Below, piece after piece: positions 48,361 to 54,737 of a DNA stretch of 64,000 bases; the stretch's first letter is position 1, and the number at the start of each line of letters is the position of its first letter. The notes below the pieces were generated by a model. The model saw only the letters and a list, made by a program, of their open reading frames with translations. It was not told where the DNA came from and ran no database searches. A program made the position numbers and the translations under genes. Source of the DNA: Thermococcus stetteri (GTDB lineage Archaea > Methanobacteriota_B > Thermococci > Thermococcales > Thermococcaceae); assembly GCF_017873335.1 (NCBI RefSeq), contig NZ_JAGGKB010000004.1:94727-158726 (forward strand), given 5' to 3'.

Positions 48361-48744
48361 TCATCCGCCCTTAATTAGAACGTTAACAAGCTTTACTTCT
48401 TTTCTTAGCTTTTCTTTAATCAGTTCGATAATCTCCGGATCGGTAAGATCGACTATTTCACCATTTTCAATCAAATTCACATGAGGTTCTGTGTTGATCT
48501 CAACCCTCGTTTCCCCCTCAACGGAAAAAACCTCTATGAGGCCGAGTTCTTTCAAAGCCATGACATTAGAGTACAAGGTAGAGAAGCTCATAGTAGGGAA
48601 CTCTTCTTTGATTTTTTTGAAAACTTCGCTGAGGGAAGGATGAGAAGGACCTAATTCGTCTATTATCTCAAGTAGCTTAAGTCTCTGGGGAGTAAGCTTG
48701 TAACCCTTTTCCCTTAGCACTCCAACAGCTTTTTTATTCCACAT
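48361..48744 (-). CDS. Fur/PerR-family transcription regulator
   Basis: 127 residues. The winged helix KLTPQRLKLLEIIDEL, HPSLSEVFKKI and STLYSNVMALKELGLI is the Fur DNA-binding domain. The dimer domain is shortened and lacks the usual Cys zinc sites (EPHVNLIENGEIVDL in place of HHHxxCxxC), so sensing chemistry probably differs. ATG 48744 lies about 25 bases after the TATA box, pointing to a leaderless mRNA. Divergent from the dpsL pseudogene with shared operators. In Pyrococcus a Fur homologue also neighbours dpsL, as I recall. Confidence 0.85.
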   Translation of the reverse strand: MWNKKAVGVLREKGYKLTPQRLKLLEIIDELGPSHPSLSEVFKKIKEEFPTMSFSTLYSNVMALKELGLIEVFSVEGETRVEINTEPHVNLIENGEIVDLTDPEIIELIKEKLRKEVKLVNVLIKGG

Positions 48745-48764
48745 GTTTTTGAGTATGCACTGCA

Positions 48765-48815
48765 CTTTATAAGCTTTCCTAATTAGAAATTATTTCTGAA
48801 TAGAAAAATTTATTA
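48765..48815. promoter_or_regulatory. Divergent fur/dpsL promoter with overlapping inverted repeats
   Basis: Minus-strand TATA GCTTATAAAG (48765-48774) serves the Fur gene; plus-strand AAATTTATTA (48806-48815) serves dpsL. Between them three alternating half-sites AGAAA, TTTCT, AGAAA make two overlapping palindromes: AGAAATTATTTCT (48785-48797) and TTTCT-GAAT-AGAAA (48793-48806). The layout suits autorepression and dpsL control by the Fur-family protein. Confidence 0.6.
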
Positions 48816-48847
48816 AGAAGAAATACATACTAAAATTGGTGAAACCT

Positions 48848-49399
48848 ATGTCGGAACACAACAGGAGACTAATCGAAAGGGCAGGAATAGATGTAGATAA
48901 ATTGCTAGAACTTCTCGTTAAAGCGGCTGCGGCAGAGTTCACAACGTATTACTAATACACCATACTTAGAAACCATGCAACAGGTCTAGAAGGAGAAGCC
49001 ATTAAGGAGATAATTGAAGATGCAAGGCTTGAAGATAGAAACCATTTTGAAGCCCTTGTACCAAGGATATACGAGCTTGGAGGAAATCTGCCAAAAGACA
49101 TTAGAGAGTTTGCCGATCTAGCCTCTTGTAGAGATGCCTATCTGCCAGAAGAGCCTACCATCGAAAACCTTCTAAAGGTTCTTCTTGAAGCTGAAAGATG
49201 TGCCGTTGGTGTTTATACAGAGATATGCAACTACACACTCGGAAAGGATCCAAGAACCTATGACCTTGCACTTGCTATCCTGCATGAGGAAATAGAGCAC
49301 GAGGCATGGTTTGAGGAGCTCTTAACCGGAAAGCCGAGCGGCCACTTCAGGAGGAACAGACCGGGGGAAAGCCCCTACGTCTCGAAGTTTCTGGTGTGA
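48848..49399 (+). pseudogene. dpsL: dpsL (thioferritin, Dps-like) with an in-frame TAA at codon 36
   Basis: Reads as a full-length 183-codon DPS-like protein of the Pyrococcus thioferritin type, with intact start (GGTGAAACCT before ATG), EHNRRLIERAGID, the [19 protein letters not shown] block, the two Cys in [17 protein letters not shown], and ligands [13 protein letters not shown]. Codon 36 (48953-48955) is TAA where the recalled homologue has Tyr in a TYYYYTILRNH run, so TAC or TAT changed to TAA. No other damage is visible, so the mutation is recent, a sequencing error, or read through. It would encode an iron-storing, H2O2-consuming cage. Confidence 0.88.
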
Positions 49400-49440
49400 A
49401 GGTTTATAACCTCCAGTGCAGATAGTCCTGTGGTGATACC

Positions 49441-49743
49441 ATGCTTGCGAAATACCCCTTTGAGCTCCCGAGGGACAGGCCCCTCACGAAGACCGAAATA
49501 GCCCAGGCACTCCGCTGGGCCATCGAGGCCGAGCTCGATGCCATAAACATCTACGAGCAGCTTGCTGCTGGAATAGAGGATGAGAGGATAAAGCACATCT
49601 TCCTTGACGTGGCCAACGAGGAGAAGGAGCACTTCGGAGAGTTCCTCGCGGCCCTCTTTGAGGTTGACGAGGAGCTTGCCAGATACCTCAAGAACGGCTT
49701 CAAGGAAGTCGAGGAGGAGACGGGAATAAAGGTCGAGCTCTGA
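49441..49743 (+). CDS. Encapsulin-cargo-type ferritin-like protein (EncFtn/Flp), no shell attached
   Basis: 100 residues forming half of a ferritin fold: EAELDAINIYEQL and ANEEKEHFGEFLAALF give the E...ExxH metal set that completes only in a dimer. In P. furiosus this domain is the N-terminus of the fused encapsulin shell protein; the recalled sequence aligns through GGFEEV-ELTGI. Here the frame ends at that junction (GIKVEL), and no HK97-like shell gene follows in the window. GGTGATACC precedes the ATG, with TATA GGTTTATAAC about 40 bases upstream. Confidence 0.85.
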   Translation: MLAKYPFELPRDRPLTKTEIAQALRWAIEAELDAINIYEQLAAGIEDERIKHIFLDVANEEKEHFGEFLAALFEVDEELARYLKNGFKEVEEETGIKVEL

Positions 49744-49858
49744 CTTTTCCATGTATCCCGTTTTTCCTCTAATTCTGTTTGTTCTACCTCCGATGTTCTT
49801 GCTAGGGTTATGAAAAACGTTATTAAGGTTTGATGTCCATATTTTTCTGGTGATGTCT

Positions 49859-50302
49859 ATGTCTGAACCACTTGTTAAACACGCCTACGAGACTGAAAAG
49901 AAGGCCGCTTCCAGCTACACCGACGGCCTGGGAAAGCTGAGGGGGCAGGGGCTGCGATACACCAAGGTTGAGGAGGTCGTCGGCAGGATAGCCGTTGACA
50001 CCATAATTCATAAGCACCTCATGGAGGCCATCCTCAACGCCCAGAAGGAGCTTGAGAAGCTCGCCGGTGAGGGACCGGTTGAAGAAGTTAAGGACGTCGA
50101 GCTCTCACCCGAGCAGAAGGCCCTCGTGAAGCGCTTCGCCGAGATGCACCTTGAGATAGAGAAGGACATGATTGAAACCTACCAGAAGATGGCCGAGAAG
50201 ATGACGCACCCGCTTTTCAAGGGAATTGCGGAGGCGCTCGTAAAGAACGAGCAGGAGCACCACAGGCTTCTGGCGGAGCTCATAGCCAGGTACAAGGAGT
50301 GA
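49859..50302 (+). CDS. Ferritin-superfamily helical protein (PF1191-like)
   Basis: 147 residues, mostly helical, with an early VKHAYETEKKAASSY and HKHLMEAI, and a late HLEIEKDMIETYQKM and ALVKNEQEHHRLLAEL that look like paired ferritin-like helices. Metal-ligand pattern is less canonical than in neighbours. GGTGATGTCT sets the start at 49859; two earlier in-frame starts lie inside that site. It sits in the same oxidative-stress neighbourhood as in Pyrococcus. Confidence 0.75.
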   Translation: MSEPLVKHAYETEKKAASSYTDGLGKLRGQGLRYTKVEEVVGRIAVDTIIHKHLMEAILNAQKELEKLAGEGPVEEVKDVELSPEQKALVKRFAEMHLEIEKDMIETYQKMAEKMTHPLFKGIAEALVKNEQEHHRLLAELIARYKE

Positions 50303-50304
50303 AC

Positions 50305-50832
50305 TCAACAGGACTTCTCTTCCTCTTCCAGCCCTTTAAGTATTTCAAACTCCCCCCTTAGCCGCTCGTAGTGGGCCTTCTCCACCGCCGCGAGGCTCAG
50401 GTAGACTTTTTTGAGCTCCTCTCTGTTCTCCTCCTCGGCGAGGTGCTCGTATATCTTCTTTGCCAGCAGTTCGCTCTCCATCGCAAGTTTAAGCACCTCA
50501 AAAACGTCCTCGGCCCTTTCGAATTTATCCAGGAGCGGTGCAACTTCGATTGGTGGGATATCAGGTGGAATGGGCTCTTCCCCGTAATTACAGAGGAATA
50601 TCCTTCTGAGCGTGTCCCCGTGCTCCTTTGACTCCTTTGAGAGGCAGATGAAGGTCTCTATGAGGGATTCTGAAAGACCGAGTTCTTTTGCCCTCCGGGC
50701 CAGCTCTATGTACATATCACTCTCATCGTACTCCCCCTTGATCCAGTAAGCCAGAAGTGACTTTTCGTCCAGCTTTTTGAGTTCGTGCATTATCGACTCA
50801 AGGTCGTCAGGGTTGAAGGCTCCACTCCCCAA
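50305..50832 (-). CDS. Ferritin-like diiron protein
   Basis: 175 residues. Iron motifs EYDESDMYIELARRA with CLSKESKEHGDTLR, and AMESELLAKKIYEHL with AAVEKAHYERLRGEF. The frame is open up to 50964, but TTG 50832 follows GGTGGTATCA perfectly and begins just before the conserved ELKKLDEKSLLAYWIKG, so I take it as the start. A minus-strand TATA-like AAAAGTTAAAG is about 40 bases upstream. Convergent with the preceding gene, divergent from mscS. Confidence 0.82.
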   Translation of the reverse strand: MGSGAFNPDDLESIMHELKKLDEKSLLAYWIKGEYDESDMYIELARRAKELGLSESLIETFICLSKESKEHGDTLRRIFLCNYGEEPIPPDIPPIEVAPLLDKFERAEDVFEVLKLAMESELLAKKIYEHLAEEENREELKKVYLSLAAVEKAHYERLRGEFEILKGLEEEEKSC

Positions 50833-50962
50833 TGATACCACCTTTGAGAGTTCGTTTCTTCTGACTTTAACTTTTTCGTTTCCGTTCGAAGAACTGACTA
50901 ACAATGCTTTAAGTTTGGAAAGGGATATAATCCCCAACAACGTATAATGGAGGGGTGATACC

Positions 50963-51775
50963 ATGGTCGTCCTCGATAAGTCGCTCCCCTACGTGGGAGT
51001 TACCCCGATGCAGGTGATAACCGCTGTAGCAATACTTATAGTGGGCTACATCGTGGCAAAGGTCATCACGGCCTCCTTTAAGAGGGGCCTCAGAAAGACA
51101 AAGCTCCCGGAGCTCGTCGTCGAGTTCCTCGGAAGGTTTCTCAGCGCCCTCATCTACGTGGCAGTGCTACTGCTCGCGGTGAGGGCCTTAGGCATTGAGG
51201 TTGGCTCGGTTGTGCTCGGCCTGTCAGCAGTTATAGGCTTAATCCTGGGCTTTGGCATGCAGGATACGCTAACGAACCTCGCAGCTGGCGTGTGGATAGC
51301 CGCTCTAAGGCCGATTGACATGGGTGAGGTCGTTGAGGTAGCGGGAAAGACCGGAACAGTTAGGGCCATGGGCATAATGAGCACCGAACTTCTAACCCCT
51401 GACAACGTCCTCATAACGATCCCCAACAAGCTCGTGTGGGGCAACGTGATAACCAACTACACCAGGATGCCCACGAGGAGGGTTGACGTCAACGTCGGCG
51501 TCGCTTATGGAACTGACCTCGATAGGGCGATAAAGATCTCCATGGATCTCATGCAGAACCACCAGAAGGTTCTCAAAGACCCGGCTCCGAGTGTTGTGAT
51601 AACTGGGCTTGCGGACTCGTCAATAAACCTCCAGATGAGGGCGTGGGTTAAAACAGAGGATTTCGGGGGGGTCAAAGGCGACCTGACCAAAGGCATCTAC
51701 GAGGCCTACATGAAGGAGGGCATCGAGATACCGTTCCCGCAGCTGGACGTCCACATCAAGGAGATGCCGAAGTGA
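50963..51775 (+). CDS. MscS-family mechanosensitive channel
   Basis: 270 residues: three N-terminal TM helices, the third being the Gly/Ala-rich pore helix (VVLGLSAVIGLILGFGMQDTLTNLAAG, about residues 85-112), then the MscS beta domain (IDMGEVVEVAGKTGTVRAMGI, with LLTPDNVLITIPNKLVWGNVI). Opens under membrane tension during osmotic downshock, complementing the osmolyte importer at 55.5-59.6 kb. GGGGTGATACC precedes the ATG. Confidence 0.93.
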   Translation: MVVLDKSLPYVGVTPMQVITAVAILIVGYIVAKVITASFKRGLRKTKLPELVVEFLGRFLSALIYVAVLLLAVRALGIEVGSVVLGLSAVIGLILGFGMQDTLTNLAAGVWIAALRPIDMGEVVEVAGKTGTVRAMGIMSTELLTPDNVLITIPNKLVWGNVITNYTRMPTRRVDVNVGVAYGTDLDRAIKISMDLMQNHQKVLKDPAPSVVITGLADSSINLQMRAWVKTEDFGGVKGDLTKGIYEAYMKEGIEIPFPQLDVHIKEMPK

Positions 51776-52179
51776 GGTTTCTCCTTTCCCATTTCTCCGC
51801 TCCGCCTTCGGCCTGGAAGAACATGGGGTTTGGCTCGATTTCCCTCTCTTCCTTTAGCGCCCCTCTTCTGAAGCTTTTCGAGGAGGTGATGAAGGGTACT
51901 CCAGCTGGGCCCCCCGTCGCGGGAATCCTCTCCTCGAGCTCCAGAGCCTCTACCCAGGGTCAAAGCGGTAGCCCTTCCTCCGCGACCCCTTCCACACCTC
52001 GTAGAGGTAGGCGTTTATCGCTCTCAGGGGCTCGGAATGGTTTTGAAGCCCATGAGCTGAATAATTCTTGTAGCCCTCGTCTTTCCCTCGAGCACCTTCT
52101 TGGCGAGCAAGCCCTCCCTCCATAGGGCGACGAGGCCTTTGGAGTCGAGGTATTTAGGGTGGAGGGACCGGAGGCGCGT
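51776..52179 (-). pseudogene. Decayed pyrimidine-dimer DNA glycosylase (T4 endonuclease V-like) gene
   Basis: Minus-strand remnants line up with the Pyr_excise family. The first codon is ACG where MRLWSLHPKYLD would begin; the next codons give RLRSLHPKYLDSKGLVAL and WREGLLAKKVLEGKTR. A frameshift follows, then NHSEPLRAINAYLYEVW and RRKGYRFDPG ending in TAG; then, in further frames, HHLLEKLQKR and IEPNPMFF. So the start is lost and there are at least two frameshifts and a stop. The intact enzyme would cut UV-induced pyrimidine dimers. It lies right behind the CPBP-like gene of the heliorhodopsin cluster. Confidence 0.8.
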
Positions 52180-52183
52180 AAAA

Positions 52184-52873
52184 TCACCTCCAGAGGTAGG
52201 GCAGGATGCTATAACCGGTCCATAGGAGCGGACCGATGTTGAGGAGCAGGTGGGGTATGAACGTGAACACCATCTGCCCCGACTTGCGCCACACGATTAT
52301 ATGGAGATAGCCCGAGATCGTGGTGAGGAGCACGAAGATCACTCCAAAGAAGCTTTCAGGATCGGCAATATGCAAGAACTTCGTCCAGAACAGGGTGTGT
52401 ATGGCCCCAACGTAGGCCGAGAAGAGCAGAAGGCCGATTAGCCTGTAGGAGAGCTTCGGCTTTTCCGGGTAGAGATCCCACGAGTCGAATATGTAGAGCC
52501 AGAGGAGCTGTTCGCTTGAGGCATTGGCGGGCGCCCACAGGAGGGCAGTTAGGAGGACGCCGAGCATATCGGGGGTTTCCACCTTTATTGGTGCCATGTG
52601 GGCGAACGAAAGAGCGAAGAGGATCACCACAACGTTCGCGTAGAACCATACGGGCGGCTTCTCCGGGAGGGGCGTTCCGTAGCCGGTGAGGCCCCTCCTG
52701 AGCTTCGAAAGTCCCCAAGCTAAGGAGTAGTAGAGCGCTATCGGTATCAAAGCACCCTTTACGCCGTAGAGCCAGCCCGCTATGGGAGGAAAAACTAAGG
52801 CCACAGCTGTCGCGATGATGAGATCAACTCTGGACGACCTCCAGGTAGTTGGATCGTAGGTTTGAGCACTCAT
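52184..52873 (-). CDS. Polytopic membrane protein, degenerate CPBP (CAAX-protease-like) family
   Basis: 229 residues and about seven hydrophobic segments. Three stations resemble CPBP motifs: NASSEQLLWLYIF (in place of EExxxR), AYVGAIHTLF (FxxxH-like) and FIPHLLLNIG (HxxxN). The Glu pair is reduced to Ser-Glu and the Arg is lost, so activity is uncertain. ATG 52873 follows GGTGGTGAA. It is 51 bases after the Rieske gene on the same strand. A relation to rhodopsin function is only positional. Confidence 0.65.
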   Translation of the reverse strand: MSAQTYDPTTWRSSRVDLIIATAVALVFPPIAGWLYGVKGALIPIALYYSLAWGLSKLRRGLTGYGTPLPEKPPVWFYANVVVILFALSFAHMAPIKVETPDMLGVLLTALLWAPANASSEQLLWLYIFDSWDLYPEKPKLSYRLIGLLLFSAYVGAIHTLFWTKFLHIADPESFFGVIFVLLTTISGYLHIIVWRKSGQMVFTFIPHLLLNIGPLLWTGYSILPYLWR

Positions 52874-52924
52874 TTCACCACCCCTCCTTGTAGGATGGAT
52901 CGGCGATTGCCCCAAGGGTCTAAA

Positions 52925-53890
52925 TCACTTTTCCCCACCAAAAAGGAACTCCACGAGAGCCTTCTCCCTGAATAGCCTCTTTCTAAACTCCATTATCGGC
53001 AGGTCTCCCTGAACTAAGAGGTCCTTCCTTATATCTCCCTCCTGGGTCTCCACCACCCTCCTGTCCTGGTGGAAGACCACCTTGTTGAAGGGCATGGAGA
53101 TTTTTGCTATGAGCCCATCGAGGGCCCTTATCCCGGTGAGCCTCATGTAAAAGCGGAGGTAGATCATCGTTTTGTCCCTGTCAACGGGCGCGAAAAACGC
53201 CACCACCCTCGTCCCATCGCTTATGTGATTCTGCCAGACGTTTGGGAATATGAACTCAAGATAGACCCTCGACTCCTCGGGGTTCAGCTCTTCCGGCTTT
53301 TTGACCCTCTGGTCCCTGTCCTCTTCGTTAAAGACGTAGAAAAAGAAGCTGTCCTCGTCGACCCACTTAACCACGGGGCCGTGGACGAGCGTCCTGTTCC
53401 CTCTCCCTATGGTCGTTCTATGAACGAAAGGGAGGTGCATAACGTCGAGCTGGTTCTCAACGGCCCGCGGGAATGGAATCCTCCAGAGCTCCCGGAACTC
53501 GGCGTAGGCGAACCCCTCATCTATGTCGTCGAAGAACCTCGGCTCACCCCTCGGCTCTCCATCTCCAAACCAGAGCCACATCATGCCGGCTTTTTCGGCA
53601 ACGTGGTGGGTCTTGACCCTGAACTTTTCGGGAACTTTGTAGTTCCTTCCGAGCGCCGGGATGAGCCTTACCCTTCCCTCTCCGTCGTACTCAAAGCCGT
53701 GGAAGGGGCACTGGATTCTATCCCCAACCACCTTTCCTGCAGAAAGCCTCGCCCTCCTGTGCACGCAGAAGTCCTCAAGAACATGAACTTTCCCTTTGCT
53801 GTCCCTCCAGAAAACCATGTCTTTACCGAGCCTTCTAACACCGACGGGCTTTTTCCCAACTTCCTTTGACGAGAGGACCGCGAACCACAT
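52925..53890 (-). CDS. Rieske non-heme iron oxygenase (ring-hydroxylating/demethylase type)
   Basis: 321 residues. Rieske [2Fe-2S] ligands Cys42-x-His44 and Cys61-x2-His64 (FCVHRRARL, CPFHGFEYD). The mononuclear iron site is ENQLDVMHLPFVH: Asp149, His152 and His157. The C-terminal HQDRRVVETQ resembles pheophorbide-a-oxygenase/vanillate-demethylase-type members. Known homologues use O2, which is unexpected in a fermentative anaerobe. ATG follows GGTGATAGC. It lies 48 bases downstream of the heliorhodopsin gene. Substrate unknown; no reductase partner is adjacent. Confidence 0.88.
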   Translation of the reverse strand: MWFAVLSSKEVGKKPVGVRRLGKDMVFWRDSKGKVHVLEDFCVHRRARLSAGKVVGDRIQCPFHGFEYDGEGRVRLIPALGRNYKVPEKFRVKTHHVAEKAGMMWLWFGDGEPRGEPRFFDDIDEGFAYAEFRELWRIPFPRAVENQLDVMHLPFVHRTTIGRGNRTLVHGPVVKWVDEDSFFFYVFNEEDRDQRVKKPEELNPEESRVYLEFIFPNVWQNHISDGTRVVAFFAPVDRDKTMIYLRFYMRLTGIRALDGLIAKISMPFNKVVFHQDRRVVETQEGDIRKDLLVQGDLPIMEFRKRLFREKALVEFLFGGEK

Positions 53891-53938
53891 GCTATCACCT
53901 TGGAATAAGCAAAAATCCCAAAATTCAAAAATAAAACC

Positions 53939-54682
53939 TCAAGGCTGGAGAGTTCCAGCGTAGACCTGCCACACGAGTATGGTCTTCGAGACGAGGCTCA
54001 GTATTATGTATACCTTCTCGCCGTGGAGATAGTCCGCCCATTTGCCCCACTTCTTGTACTGGAGTACCATGTTGAGCGGGAAGAGGTTGAAGAACACCGC
54101 TATGCTGACGAATATCCATATCACGAAGCCCGGCGGGTTTGAGCGGAGAATTGTCATGAATATCACTACCCACGGCATTATCCCCGTGAAGGAACCGAAG
54201 ATGAAGGGACTCCAGTTAACCTTCTCGGTGTACTGGTTGAGGAGCTCCATGAGGTAGCCGAAGAATATCATGGCCGCGTTGATTGAGAAGATGAGAATCA
54301 AAGCTCCTATGTCCGAGATGCCGACGAGGAGGGCTATGATGACCACCATGATTGAGGAGGTCACCGAGTACTCGGCCCAGCGGTAGGGGTTGATGCCCTT
54401 CGAGAGGTTCCTCATGTAGGAATCAAAGAGCACCGTTGAAACCGCGAGATGGGCCAAAGCCGTTAGGAACGGGAAGAGGGCTATGAGATACACCAGCTTG
54501 ACCTCAAAGAGGTTCTCCGTTACCGTTAGAAGGTTCCTAGTGGCCTCGTCAAACTTAAGGTAGTTTCGGGTTACGGTAACGGCGAAATCGCTGGAAAGCA
54601 GGAGTATGAGGACACCCTGTATCAGGTGGAACACTCCCGCTATCATGTTGAGCCTTTTCAGCGACCTAAACCTGTCATCCAT
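53939..54682 (-). CDS. Heliorhodopsin (seven-TM retinal protein family)
   Basis: 247 residues, seven hydrophobic helices, a distant family from type-1 rhodopsins with inverted topology. Family marks: RLNMIAGVFHLIQGV in helix 1; INPYRWAEYSVTSS with the counterion Glu104 in helix 3; NWSPFIFGSFTGIMPW in helix 5; FFNLFPLNMVLQYKKWGKW in helix 6; and LSLVSKTILVWQVYAGTL in helix 7 with the Schiff-base Lys233. So it should bind retinal. GGTGATGTAC sets the start at 54682. A strong TATA box precedes it. Heliorhodopsins do not pump ions appreciably; sensory or enzyme-regulating roles are proposed. Confidence 0.93.
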   Translation of the reverse strand: MDDRFRSLKRLNMIAGVFHLIQGVLILLLSSDFAVTVTRNYLKFDEATRNLLTVTENLFEVKLVYLIALFPFLTALAHLAVSTVLFDSYMRNLSKGINPYRWAEYSVTSSIMVVIIALLVGISDIGALILIFSINAAMIFFGYLMELLNQYTEKVNWSPFIFGSFTGIMPWVVIFMTILRSNPPGFVIWIFVSIAVFFNLFPLNMVLQYKKWGKWADYLHGEKVYIILSLVSKTILVWQVYAGTLQP

Positions 54683-54712
54683 GTACATCACCTAACTATC
54701 CTGCACACAATG

Positions 54713-54726
54713 GTGTATTTATAGTT
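54713..54726 (-). promoter_or_regulatory. TATA box of the heliorhodopsin gene
   Basis: Minus-strand AAAAACTATAAATAC lies about 35-40 bases before the ATG and about 20 bases before the ribosome binding site, inside the 55-base gap after the SDR gene. The heliorhodopsin transcript therefore need not depend on the upstream operon. Confidence 0.65.
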
Positions 54727-54737
54727 TTTCCAGCTTA

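Noticed and set aside
52925..53890. Rieske enzyme as a choline or glycine-betaine oxygenase serving the nearby osmolyte transporter
   Set aside because: Its C-terminal pattern looks closer to the pheophorbide-a oxygenase/vanillate demethylase group, and other genes separate it from the transporter; left open but not claimed.
53939..54682. Heliorhodopsin as a light-driven proton pump
   Set aside because: Type-1 pump motifs (DTD/DTE-like triad in helix 3) are absent; the sequence has the heliorhodopsin pattern.
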